Origin: Entoloma clypeatum
Lineage: Eukaryota > Basidiomycota > Agaricomycetes > Agaricales > Entolomataceae
NCBI GenBank assembly: GCA_963565915.1
Contig: OY751487.1
Span: 1,550,001 to 1,614,000 of the forward strand
Direction: 5' to 3'
DNA: 64,000 nt
The stretch's first letter is position 1, and each line of letters begins with the position of its first letter. Under the pieces are notes generated by a model, which did not search any database, was not told where the DNA came from, and saw nothing but the letters and a program-made list of their open reading frames with translations. Below, piece after piece: positions 1-10,937 of this stretch. A program made the position numbers and the translations under genes.

Positions 1-64
1 CCGAGGCTGTAGCTTGTGAGACTAGAGCGAACAGCACTAGGAAAGCGCCGATAAAGAGAGCCAT
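1..64 (-). CDS. Small secreted peptide, first exon (truncated by window edge)
   Basis: On the minus strand an ATG at 64 opens a frame reading MALFIGAFLVLFALVSQATA, a typical signal peptide, and runs off the left edge of the window. It is a diverged copy of the first exon of the gene at 3927-4121 and points the opposite way. The upstream sequence (65-162) also matches, inverted, the upstream sequence of that gene, so promoter and exon were copied together. What follows to the left is not visible, so I cannot say whether this copy is complete. Function unknown. Confidence 0.35.
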   Translation of the reverse strand, partial: MALFIGAFLVLFALVSQATAS

Positions 65-162
65 CGTTATGAAGTTGCATTGCAGCTTGTGCAGGCCTGG
101 AAGCATTTTTTATACGGACTGTGCTCTGTGCGAAGTTTGGACGAAGCCCTCGTTCGATACTT
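1..162. repeat. Inverted copy of 3833-3992
   Basis: This stretch is the reverse complement, with scattered mismatches and small indels, of 3833-3992. It covers the promoter-proximal region and signal-peptide exon of the small secreted gene. The match fades at about 160, just after GTTCGATACTT. Confidence 0.8.
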
Positions 163-318
163 GTGAAATTCACCCGTGTCCCTCGTACGTCAAAGATTGA
201 ATAGGGACTGTTAACCAAGAAGTATCGACCCCTTGAGCCCACTTGGAGTCTGCAAAACCAAATACGCTGGTTCGTAGGTCAGGAACTCGAAGAAAGGGGA
301 GCGGTAGAAGGAGAGGCA

Positions 319-2371
319 TCGGAAGTCGAACAGGAATAGCTTCGACCTCCAATCGCCTCGGGAATTGGCTCATGGTCTATCTATCAAGGTCAGCTCATTT
401 GTGAAGCATTTTTGCAGAGGCAAATAATGTGCTCAGACAATCAAAGCGTGCTCGCAGGAAGAAGAGGGAGATATCATCATGTCAAGTTATCCTGGGCGGT
501 GGGCTTTGAAAATCTCTGAATCGGGAAACGAAGACTCTTCAACTTGTCCTTGTGGTATTATCCCCCCTGTTAAGTGCGCCACGGATTCGGCTGGTGCCTG
601 TGGCCCGGGAAATCTGGCTGATGGATGTCTTCATCTGTTCTGAAACCTACGCGTCAAATCGTCAGGTTTCAACGCATTTAAAAGACATCAAAAAATGGTC
701 CTGGTCCGTTCAAGCGCTCGCAACGGCAGCAAAGCAAAATATCATTCAGATTGCTCCAAATCTAAAATACATTGCGTTTTCAGTAAAACTTGCACGAACG
801 GGAAGTGACAGCAAAGAGAGAAGGGTATCGCCACGACCAAGGATGTACGGGGGGGTATCGCTTTCAAAACAACCTGCGAGCATAGGAACCCAGCGATGAA
901 CAACGCCCATCGTGGAATGTTATGATTTTGAAACTTGCAAAAACAAAACAAAAAAAAGAACCGTATCAGTGTCCGGAATGCGGCGAACATGAAAGAAAAG
1001 AAAAAGAAAACTGACAAGTAATCCGCACAAACGCATCTTCCTCATCAACCTGCTCAAACAAATTGACACCCTCCAACTCGCACGCCGCAGAAACCACCGC
1101 CATATCCGACGCCTCGTTCGTCCTCCCAGGCGACCCAACAATGCTCGCCATCTTCCTCGACGAAGACGTGATGCACATCGACAGCGCCTTCAAGAACGCA
1201 TAATCCCTCGATTCGTTCTCGTACGAACCGTCCCTCAGCGGTTCCCAGTACCCGTAGTATTCAGAAATGGCGAGCGTGCCAAGCGACGACGGAAGGATGG
1301 AGAACGCGTCGTGCGCGAAACAGCTGTGATTCGTCACATGCAGGTCCTGCAGCGCAGGCAGACTCTGCAGCAGCTGCGCGTATCCGCTGTTCGTATGGCT
1401 AAAAATGCTGATGTTGTCTAGACGTAAGCTGTACAGATTCGTCGGAGAAGGTATCTTGAGAGCTGGGGCCTTCGCCGTAAACACCGGGGACGGCTGGAGG
1501 AACCCTCCAAGGAACCGGAGGTCCAGGTGATGAACGCTATCCGAGCACAAGCTCAACGCCCGCATGAAATGCGCCACCGCATACTCATGGCTGCTGTCCA
1601 GCCTCACCGTCCTCAGCCTATGCTCCGGCACATGGGTCGAAAAATTCATCACATGGCAATCCCGCAGATACAGATTCTCCAGCCTCGAAAAGTGCTCCAG
1701 AATCGACGGCAAGATCCCCTGCGCATACGTCGTCGCGAACGTCCCGACCTTCAGCAGCGGGAAGTCCCACAGCGCCAGCGGACACTGCCCCAAAAACAGC
1801 GTCTCCAAATTCGGCGTCGAGCTCAAAAACCGCTCCAGCCCGCTCTCCACCTCGTCCGACTTGCTCGACAGCTGGTAGTCGAGCGCCGCAGCATGGATGT
1901 ATCGCCCCAACTCCGGCCGGTCCTCCAGTGTCCTCAGCAGCAGCTTCAAGCTCCCCGCGGGCCACTTGGTGTGCTTCCGGCCCTTCCACCCCGTGAAATC
2001 GACCTGTACCTCACGGTACAGTATCCGCTCGACCGTCTTCCGCAGCGTCGCGCACACCTTGGAGAACGCGCTCAGCGTGAACCGCGCGTGCGAGAAATCG
2101 GAATAGCGCTCGTCGATGTACCGGCTTGCAGCTTCCAGCACGGGCACTGGCTCCCGCATACACGCGGCGATGTGTTCGAGTATCTCTGTCGGCAGCTGTA
2201 GGAGAACCACGCGGGGTGGGGGTCGTTCGTCGTTTTCGACACCTGACGCGATCGCGACACGTCAGGCACATGATCGAGACCGTTGCTGTTGATTGAAGAG
2301 TCAAGACTTACTGGGACTCGAAACGGTGGCATTATTGCTCCTCCCTTGAGACTCCGGCGGTGGTGGTTCCT
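319..2371. repeat. Segmental duplication, left copy
   Basis: Direct, high-identity copy of 4099-6203. It starts at the GAAGTCGAACA.GAATAG tail of the secreted-peptide gene and ends inside an acidic/proline-rich exon of the F-box gene, where the two copies abruptly diverge (GGTTCC followed by unrelated sequence). The right copy differs by small indels, among them a 5-bp difference near 1000/4835. The stretch 319-965 holds no gene I can support: it is the duplicated tail and 3' flank, with the remnant exon ending in EVEQE-stop at about 337. Confidence 0.85.
966..2371 (-). CDS. F-box/LRR-like protein, copy 1
   Basis: The main exon (2242 down to about 966) begins VENDERPPPRVVLL and then the F-box core LPTEILEHIAACMREP, followed by about 380 residues of leucine-rich-repeat-like sequence with no other recognised domain. 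F-box proteins are the substrate adaptors of SCF ubiquitin ligases. The reading frame starts with GTG, not ATG, and a canonical intron (2243-2311, GTAAGT...GTCAG) joins it in phase to an upstream exon reading EEEPPPPESQGRSNNATVSSP (from 2312 up). That exon may extend further (in frame: DVVDEALKANRFQ, to about 2425). No start ATG was identified. The extreme C-terminus is shifted against copy 2 by a 5-bp indel, so the true 3' end, possibly another intron, is uncertain. Confidence 0.7.
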
Positions 2372-2656
2372 CCTCCTGAAAACGGTTGGCCTTGAGTGCC
2401 TCGTCGACCACATCCTGTCCAAGGAGAGCAATGACATCAGTGACGGGTTACAACCAGATATGGAGCTGATGAGCTGCTCGCACGTTTTGTAACAGACCTG
2501 CCGGATCCACTGTCACCGGTAGGAGGGAAGAAGAGTTTGGCGTCCCCGACACTGTAGATTGAGGTGTGCCAGTGCGTTACCGATGTCACAAGTGACAATA
2601 TTTAAAGTGACATCATCTTGTGACATCGCCCAAGTTTTCAGCCTTTCACCACAACA

Positions 2657-3247
2657 ATGGCCGCCGCCCAACCTAATTTCCCCATACTCTCTGGACATCT
2701 TATTGGTGCTGCAAACGAAGTCGCTCTCCTCCCAAACTTGCCTGTGTTCAACATGGGCCAACAACTACAACAAATACAAGCGCAACTGCAACAGATCCAG
2801 GCCAACCAGCAGCAAATGCAGGCCAACCAGCAGCAAATGCAGGCCAACCAGCAACAGACTATCCAACAGCTTGCCCAAATGCAACAAGAGTAAGTCTCCC
2901 AAGTTCTTAGTAAATATATCGCTTCTTATCAAGGTCCTGTTAGTCAACGGCTTCTACCAATGCGGCTCGTGAACAGCTCGGCGGGCTTGAATGCGCCACT
3001 ATTGCTCCCACCCGGTGTCGCAGTGCCTGGCGTCGCAGCTGGCGCACTGACAAAGCAGGTCCTCCTGACTTATACAGGTAAGTAAACCAATTTCAAGTTT
3101 ATCAACTATTACTGAATGACTCGTCTAGCCCAAAACTGCACGGTTTTGTCAGGTGCACTTGGCCTTCCAGCACTTCCGGCAGGTGCCACTGTGGCACAAC
3201 GCCGTCAACAAATCAGTGACTTCATTGGGGCGGGGTTAGCATGTTGA
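2657..3247 (+). CDS. Glutamine-rich heptad-repeat protein, unknown family
   Basis: Three exons, 2657-2889, 2944-3077 and 3129-3247, give a 161-aa protein. Both introns (54 and 51 nt) are canonical and keep frame. The N-terminus (MAAAQPNFPILSGHLIGAAN) is followed by a run of QQLQQIQ and QANQQQM heptads (about residues 35-78) likely to form a coiled coil. The C-terminal half is hydrophobic, with a proline/alanine/glycine run (LLLPPGVAVPGVAAGAL), and ends GAGLAC. No signal peptide or known domain was seen. It lies between the two F-box duplicates. The heptads are encoded by perfect 21-bp tandem repeats. I do not recognise the family. Confidence 0.65.
2798..2860 (+). repeat. 21-bp tandem repeat, 3 units
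   Basis: Units 2798-2818, 2819-2839 and 2840-2860. The first two are identical (CAGGCCAACCAGCAGCAAAT then G); the third differs in the last bases. They code for a Q-A-N-Q-Q-Q-M heptad, so copy-number change would lengthen or shorten the coiled coil without breaking frame. Confidence 0.9.
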
Positions 3248-3832
3248 GTGCCAGAATGTGTATGTATCAATAGATAGTCTACATTATTGTCATCCTTTCT
3301 CAACCCTCCCTTTTGTTTAAAAGCCTGTCTTTGAATGTTCATTGAATATCTGCACAGTGCCAAAAGAATGCTGTTCGTGCAGTGTGTTGGCTGATCACTG
3401 GGAATCTGAGGATCAACAGTCCGTGCCAGTGTGGCTTTAGCGAAACATCTCGCGCGCCGAGGGGGGCAATGTGAACCTTCCTGAAGTCAAGGGGCTAACT
3501 CTTGATATGAATTTTCACCGCTATCAATCCGTCGCACAATAAAGTTCACCCACTCCCACTAGCAATGTACCCGTGACGCCTCCGCTACATCGCAAAAGGC
3601 GTGGGCAGAGATGGAGATGTACAAGCCATCACCGACATATGTCGCATGCTTCAACCTTGGTGGCCGGCTCGCCTAGCAAGCCGAGAGTCAACGAGATGTC
3701 CTGCAAGGAACTCATCCGAGTCGATAGCGCAGTGAGAAATCCCGTGAGGTCACCCGCGACAACACTTCTTATATGTAATCGAAAAGTGCTGCAGACGACA
3801 GGCCGAACGACCTACGAGGTGAGGCTCATAAG
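3248..3832. other. Intergenic, no gene seen
   Basis: I see only short open frames without coding character. Presumably it holds the 3' end of the Q-rich gene and the upstream region of the secreted-peptide gene. Confidence 0.5.
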
Positions 3833-3992
3833 TATCGAACGGGGCTTCCAAACTTCACACACTGGCAGAGCGCGGTCCATCCAGCTGCAGGCCTGCACAA
3901 GCTGCAATGCGACCTTGTTCATAACGATGGCTCTCTTTATCGGCGCTGTCCTTGTGCCTTTCGCTCTAGTCTCACAAGCTCCAGCCTCGGCC
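3833..3992. repeat. Inverted copy of 1-162
   Basis: Partner of the inverted repeat at the left edge. It contains the promoter-proximal region and nearly all of exon 1 of the secreted-peptide gene. Confidence 0.8.
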
Positions 3993-4121
3993 ATCGTAAG
4001 TCCAAAGGCCGTTTGGCAGTACTTGTATCATCCCTTACACGTGTGACGTTAGAATTCGGTCTCCAACGAGTGGCAGGAAAACTGCAGCAGCAGCCACGAC
4101 TCCGAAGTCGAACAAGAATAG
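3927..4121 (+). CDS. 45-aa small secreted peptide, unknown
   Basis: Exon 1 (3927-3995) encodes a signal peptide, MALFIGAVLVPFALVSQAPA followed by SAI, and is followed at once by a GTAAGT donor. A 57-nt intron (3996-4052, ending GTTAG) leads in phase to exon 2 (4053-4121), which encodes 22 residues rich in Ser/Glu (NSVSNEWQENC, then SSSHDSEVEQE) and stops at TAG. The total is 45 aa with a single Cys. A related tail ending EVEQE-stop sits at about 320-337, and a related signal exon lies inverted at 1-64. It is not a CaaX pheromone precursor. Function unknown; secretion is inferred only from the N-terminus. It could also be one terminal piece of a longer gene. Confidence 0.4.
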
Positions 4122-6203
4122 CTTCGACATCCAATCGCCTCGGGAATTGGCTCATGGCCTATCTATCAAGGTCAGCTCATTCAGAAACGTTGAATTACTT
4201 GGAGGCCCTTGGAACGATATGTGAAGCATTTTTGCAGAGGCAAATAATAAGTGTGCTCAGACAATCAAAGCGTGCTCGTAGGAAGAAGAGGGAGATATTG
4301 TCATGTCAAGTTATCCTGGGCGGTGGGCTTTGAAAATCGGGAAACGAACACTCTTCAACTTGTCCAAATTTTGATGTGGTATTATGCCCCTGTTACGTGC
4401 GCCACGGATTTGGCTGGTGCCTATGGCCCAGGAAATCTGGGTGATGGATGTCTTCATCTGTTCTGAAACCTACGCGTCAAATCGTCAGGTTTCAACACAA
4501 CTAAAAGACATCAAAAAAGGGTCCTGGTCCATTCGCAGCGCTTGCAACGGCAGCAAAGCAAAATATCATTCGAAAAATGTCAGATTGCTCCAAATCTAGA
4601 ATACATGCGTTTTTCAGTAAAACTTGCACGAAAGAGAAGTGACAGCAAAGAGAGAAGGGTATCGCCACGACCAAGAATGTACGGGGGGTATCGCTTTCAA
4701 AACAACCTGCGAGCATAGGAACCCAGCGCTAATATGCGCCGAAACAACACCCATCGTGGAATGTTATGATTTTGAAACTTACAGAAAAAAAAAAGAACAG
4801 TATCAGTGTCCGGAATGTGGCGAACATGAAAGAAAAAGAAAACTGACAAGTAATCCGCACAAACGCATCTTCCTCATCAACCTGCTCAAACAAATTGACA
4901 CCCTCCAACTCGCACGCCGCAGAAATCACCGCCATATCCGACGCCTCGTTCGCCCTCCCAGACGACCCAACAACGCTCGCCATCTTCCTCGACGAAGACG
5001 TGATGCACATCGACAGCGCCTTCAAGAACGCATAATCCCTCGATTCGTTCTCGTACGAACCGTCCCTTAGCGCTTCCCAGTACCCGTAGTATTCAGAAAT
5101 GGTGAGCGTGCCAAGCGACGACGGAAGGATGGAGAACGCGTCGTGCGCGAAACAGCTGTGATTCGCCACATGCAGGTCCTGCAGCGCAGGCAGACTCTGC
5201 AGCACCTGCGCGTATCCGCTGTTCGTATGGCTAAAAATGCTGATGTTGTCTAGACGTAAGCTGTACAGATTCGTCGGAGAAGGTATCTTGAGAGCTGGGG
5301 CCTTCGCCGTAAACACCGGGGACGGCTGGAGGAACCCTCCAAGGAACCGGAGGTCCAGGTGATGAACGCTATCCGAGCACAAGCTCAACGCCCGCATGAA
5401 ATGCGCCACCGCATACTCATGGCTGCTGTCCAGCCTCACCGTCCTCAGCCTATGCCCCGGCACATGGGTCGAAAAATTCATCACATGGCAATCCCGCAGA
5501 TACAGATTCTCCAGCCTCGAAAAGTGCTCCAGAATCGACGGCAAGATCCCCTGCGCATACGTCGTCGCGAACGTCCCGACCTTCAGCAGCGGGAAGTCCC
5601 ACAGCGCCAGCGGACACTGCCCCAAAAACAGCGTCTCCAAATTCGGCGTCGAGCTCAAAAACCGCTCCAGCCCGCTCTCCACCTCGTCCGACTTGCTCGA
5701 CAGCTGGTAGTCGAGCGCCGCAGCATGGATGTATCGCCCCAACTCCGGCCGGTCCTCCAGTGTCCTCAGCAGCAGCTTCAAGCTCCCCGCGGGCCACTTG
5801 GTGTGCTTCCGGCCCTTCCACCCCGTGAAATCGACCTGTACCTCACGGTACAGTATCCGCTCGACCGTCTTCCGCAGCGTCGCGCACACCTTGGAGAACG
5901 CGCTCAGCGTGAACCGCGCGTGCGAGAAATCGGAATAGCGCTCGTCGATGTACCGGCTTGCAGCTTCCAGCACGGGCATTGGCTCCCGCATACACGCGGC
6001 GATGTGTTCGAGTATCTCTGTCGGCAGCTGTAGGAGGACCACGCGGGGTGGGGGTCGTTCGTCGTTTTCGACACCTGACGCGATCGCGACGCGTCAGGCA
6101 CATGATCGAGACCGTTGCTGTTGATTGAAGAGTGAAGACTTACTGGGACTCGAAACGGTGGCATTATTGCTCCTCCCTTGAGACTCCGGCGGTGGTGGTT
6201 CCT
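4099..6203. repeat. Segmental duplication, right copy
   Basis: Direct copy of 319-2371. The part 4122-4728 is the duplicated 3' flank of the F-box gene and contains no gene I can support. Confidence 0.85.
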
Positions 6204-6360
6204 TTTCGTCCTCGTCCTCGGAGTCTAGTATATACACCACCTCTGCAGCGCGCCCGTTGCGGAAGCCATAACGACGCGTAGACCGGTTCGTGAGATCACT
6301 CGGTCTCGGTGATCTTCTAAACAGTGACCTGGCGACCGAGGTAGCTTTATTGAATTTCTT
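4729..6360 (-). CDS. F-box/LRR-like protein, copy 2
   Basis: Near-identical to copy 1 over the main exon (6074 down to 4729; about ten residue changes in 400). It has the same F-box core LPTEILEHIAACMREP and the same in-phase 69-nt intron (6075-6143). The upstream exon reads back through NNATVSSP and EPPPPESQGRS into a strongly acidic stretch VVYILDSEDEDEKE that copy 1 lacks, and probably further to about 6360 (ARSLFRRSPRPSDL). A start codon was not resolved; it may lie in an additional exon between 6360 and 6761. The C-terminal 25 residues (after CQFSFSF) are low-complexity and may be intron rather than protein. Likely an SCF adaptor; its substrate is unknown. Confidence 0.7.
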
Positions 6361-6761
6361 AAAAGTAAAAAAACCCGTGAGTGTCGTGAAGAGGGGAGGG
6401 GGGACGGCTGCGCACTGGATAACGTACAGGTTGTGTGCGAGGGATTGATGATAACATATCCGGAAAAACCCTTCAAATCGTCGCAAACCTTGAACTAATA
6501 TAAAGTTAAGAAGAAAGAAAGGTGGTGGTGCAGGACAAGCCGTTGTTTTGAAAAACAAGAGTGGAGAAGGGCACCGGACCGGCGCAATCATATCAAACGT
6601 CACTGGAATCAGAATCTTTATGTCACCCAACAGATGAGAATCATAAACGACATTAATTATACGGGAATCATGTACATGCGACGCTAGTAGAGACAGATAC
6701 ATACAAGAAAGGAGCCACATGAACATATTATGTAGAAAAAGACACCAAAGGTACAACAACT

Positions 6762-9700
6762 CTATAGCTCGTCGTCGGTGACATCCTCGCCTCGTTTCTT
6801 CCGTGCTATACGCTCCTTCTTGAGCTGCAAATAGTGAGTAAACTCCTTGGAAGACAGACGGATAACACAAACCTTGCGCTGTTCTGATGACGTGAGCTTC
6901 TTGTTCTTCTTCACGTCAATCTTATTGCCCATGGCATCGTAAGCCGCCTCTTCCTCGCCATCCTGCTTGTCGATACGCGGCCCAGATCCCTGACCCTCGA
7001 CCCAGTTGTGGCCAGAGGCCTCAAGATGACCGTCACGCATGGCCCAGACTCTGATAAGCAACAACTTCATGAGTCTTGGTATACATAATCGGGGAAAGCA
7101 ACGTACTCCTTGCAGAGCGACTCGGAGAAGTCCCGGTTATGCGTGATGATGAGAACACCACCCTCGAACACCTTGAGAGCCTCAATGAGCGCAGCGAGCG
7201 ATTCACGATCGAGGTAGTCTATCGCACATGTTAGCCCATGAAATAAGAAACATACAGCAGACATACTAGTCGGCTCATCCAAGCAGATGACGTGAGGACG
7301 CCGCCATGTAGCAGCACCCAGAACAATCTTGACCTTTTGACCACCAGAAAGGCCCCTCATGGTGTTGTGCGAAACGAACTCAGGCTCAAGACCAAAGTCA
7401 GCAAAGTGTTTCTCAATTTCCCGACGAACGAGAGGGCGGAGGAGGCCAAGGCGCTGGGCCTCCCGTGTGTCGACTTCGAGGACTTTCTGTACATCAGATA
7501 ATATATAAGTGAATAAAAACGGCAGCCCGAGGCAAAGATACAGACCTTTTCGAAACCACGCTTGATGAGGTCATCACGAGACAGCCAGATGTTCTCGGAA
7601 GAGCTGAGAGCCTTGAACGAAACTTCGTATTCGTACGACTGCTTCAATTTCTTCCTCGTCAAAATCTCATCGATAATCCTCTTCTGGCCCTCAACGATGA
7701 CGAGAGAACCATCTTTCATCTTCTGCGCCTCCTCCTCCGAGATTTGGCGGTTAGCCTTCGACAGCTCCTCTAAATCTTCACCGGTCTGGTAACGCCACAA
7801 CATGTACTCGAGTGGTGTCTTGTCGAGGTGGTTATCAATGTGGTGGAAGGCGTGCTGGGCGACGTAGCCAATGACCAAGTTCGGGTGCTTCCAAATCTCA
7901 CCACCCTTGTTGGCCTCCATGTCACCAATGAGAAGCTTGACGAGCGTGGACTTGCCGGAACCGTTGGGACCGAGGACAGCGACACGGGAGGAGAGCGAAA
8001 CTTGGAGGGTAATGTCATAGAGTTGCTGGACGGGTTGAGTCGGGTACTGGAAGCCGACTTTGCGCCTGCACTGTTGTCAATACCTCTGGAAACATGGAAA
8101 GGAAGAAAAGACGCATACATCTTGAGCAAACTCTTTTCCTTGGTCTTGACACCCTCCAGCAGGGGAGGATCGGGAAGCTTGAACTTGTAGTCTTCAGCGG
8201 CCTCAAGAGTATAGTACGACTTGGCTTCGGGAACCTGAGCAACAAACCTCTCAAGGTTGCCGCGATATCTGCGAAGCTTGAAGCGGTTCAAGTGCAGGAC
8301 ATCGGTGATGGTGTTGTTGAGGAATCCAGAGTCGTGCGAAACAATGACTGGAAAGAGGCATTAGGAAAAGTGAAAAAAAAAAAAGGCAGCCGGCGAAGAA
8401 CATACTGGAAGTGCAGGTCTTGAGGTTCGTCAGGTAACCCTCCAACCAAGCAACGTTGATGACGTCAAGATGGTTAGTGGGCTCATCAAGGAGGAGGATA
8501 TCAGCCTTGAACAACATGGCGCGGGCAAGAGCGAGCTTCATCTTCCAACCTCCAGACAGGCTGCCAATAGCGTGTTTCTGACGCTCGTCAGAGAATCCGA
8601 CGGAGGCAAGGGTCTCAATGACTTCAGCTTTGTCTGCGAGAATGCGGTCATCGGTAAGGATGAACTCAAGAACAGACGTGTCCTCTTCGCTTCCGTCGAT
8701 GTCGTGCTCGACATAGAAGGTGCGCACTTCGTCGGGTGAAGGGAAGCCCTCTACTTGTCTGGAATGTTCTTGTAAGCAAACCAATGTCAGATCCGGGCAG
8801 TAAGATACCTACCCGTTGGTGATGGCCCTCATGAGGGTCGATTTTCCGGTACCGTTCTTACCGCACAGACCGTAGCGGTGACCACGCTTGAGTCGAAGGC
8901 TAGCGGTATTGAGCAAGATCTTGGCACCATAGGCCAACGAGAATTGGCAGTTGCAAAGGTCTTCACCTTCCTCCTCATCATCGGCGACTTCTTCTTCCTC
9001 GCCCTCGGTAGCAGAGCGGACTACCCACTCGCGGGCAACAGTGACGGGATCAGGTGTCGAAGCAGCAAAGCCAAGGTATGGAGCGAGAGCGTCCCACTCG
9101 GGAACCTCAAAGGTCTTATTGTTAACGAGGTTTGCGGCAAGCTTGGCGGCATAGGCGGCCGAAGCATCGCCAGCAGGGAGCTGTCCGCCGAGCTTCTTGT
9201 AGATCGAGGAGAGGGATTGGGTGAGAGCAGCGCCATCGAAAATCTTGAGAGGAGGGAGATCGGAGCCATCACCAGTGGGGACTTCACCAACTTGACGAAG
9301 GGTGGCAATCGCCCTGGCGACAACGCTGCGCGCTTCGGGGTCACCGATGCTGCTCTCGACCTTGATGAGACCGGGAAGAAGCTTGGGGATGAAAGGCCGG
9401 ACGGTCACAGCAGAGTCGACGAGCTTGGACATGTTGTCAACGATGCTATGAAGTAGTCCATCAATTAAAATAAAAAACGACAATCCAACAATAATCCGAC
9501 GTACACAGCGACTTTTCGCTTTGTGGCGGTCAGCTTCTCCGAAAGACCACGCGAGAGAAGGGGAACCATCAGAGACAGGGTAGCTGAATCTACTTCTGAA
9601 ACGAATGTCGTAGCCGAAAGGAGGGCGATGGTGCCAGGGACCTCCTCAACAGGATGGATAAGAGCCTTGATAAGAGCTGGAATAAAACGTTCAATGTCCT

Positions 9701-10364
9701 TATTCGAGACTAGCGCAGTGGCCTTCGTGAGCGCATCACGGGCAGCCTTCTTCACATCAGCCTTAGTATCCCAAATGGCCTCAGCGAGCACAGGCACGAT
9801 CTCAGGCATGAGTTTCGCCGTCTGGGCGGGGGCGCTCACGACGAGCTGGTTGAGGATGTCGAGGGCACCCGTTTTGACTTGCCATTTGCCGGCGGTTTTG
9901 ATCTCGTGAAGGAGGGCGGGGAGGATGAGGGCGGTGGCCCATGGATTCATGGCAGCAACGAACGCCCGCACAGCCTCGATGGCAGCTGTCCTGACAGCAG
10001 GCATCTTGTCGGCAAACGTCTCCAGCAGGGCAGCATAGATACCCGAATCGATAAAGGTGGGCTCGAGTGCCTTGACGGCAGCAGACTTGGCGAGTGTCGC
10101 AACGGCAGTGGCCGCGCCTTCACGAGCTGCAGGTGATTTTTTGTCGGCGAGGGCCTTGAGGACGGCGGGAGCGAATCCTGTAGATTGGAGGGCAGAGGGG
10201 CCGTCTTTTTGTGCGATGGCAGCGAGAGTGCTGGCGGAAGTTTGGCGGGCGGCCTTATCGGCGACGAAAAGTCCGGTAGCATCGAATTGACCGTCGATCG
10301 GCGCTACGGCCTTGAGGGCGATGGCAACGGGGGTAGCAACGGCTGAAGGAGTAACAGCGGGCAT
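6762..10364 (-). CDS. TEF3: Translation elongation factor 3 (eEF3), ABCF ATPase
   Basis: Nine exons: 10364-9505, 9445-8813, 8758-8406, 8347-8119, 8065-7546, 7486-7267, 7218-7107, 7050-6873, 6824-6762. All introns are 48-59 nt and the product is 1055 aa, the usual length for the family. The N-terminal ~310 residues are HEAT repeats rich in Ala/Lys. A linker leads to ABC domain 1 (P-loop GKNGTGKST near residue 485, signature [15 protein letters not shown], Walker [12 protein letters not shown]). ABC domain 2 follows (P-loop GPNGSGKST near 725, signature [29 protein letters not shown]) with the eEF3 chromodomain insert between ([16 protein letters not shown]), and then a Lys-rich tail ending DVTDDEL. 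eEF3 is the fungal ribosome-bound ATPase that helps E-site tRNA release during elongation. ATG at 10364 opens the conserved HEAT region; no earlier in-frame ATG suits better. Confidence 0.97.
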
Positions 10365-10937
10365 TTTGGATGGTATCTGAAGGAGTGATTCAGTTGACGC
10401 TGGGCGATTCGAATAGAAAAATGACTGCACCGTAGAAAAGATGTCTAGGTCGTAAACAGCAGCAGACGAAGGAACAATGTGCGTTCTATGGATCTATCGG
10501 GTGGCGAGGATGCCTGCAGATTCGACAGTGAGCAGTTGAGTGGAAAACGAGGGCAGAACGGCGGTGGCGATCTCACCTCTAGATGGGGGGAGGAAAGAAA
10601 GAAACAAGTGGAGACAGAAAAATTAACAAGCTTCGCTTTATCTATCAGCGGAAAATTTTTATAAATGCGGACTTTGTTGTGATCCAGCGTGACGTGTGAC
10701 AAGGTGAAAGGCTGTGAAAGGGTAGACCGAAATCGGAAGAGCCCCAGATTCCCCACTGCACCGGTTCCCCGTGTTCCCTCGTGTTCCTACCTGTCAGGAT
10801 CGTCGCAATCAAGTGCATATCAGGGTCGGACGATCCATAAAATAATCCATCCATTCAAGACATCTCAATCTATCAACAATGTCACAGCTCTACGAAACGG
10901 CAATGTATGATGGGGGATCCAAGTACGGCAAATGCTT

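Noticed and set aside
1527..2201. Long plus-strand frames opposite both F-box genes (also 5359-6033)
   Set aside because: They are mirror frames caused by the high GC content of the F-box exon, rich in Arg/Gln/Pro, and duplicated only because the F-box exon is duplicated.
3927..4121. Lipopeptide mating pheromone precursor
   Set aside because: The C-terminus is EVEQE without a CaaX box, so it is not a basidiomycete pheromone precursor.
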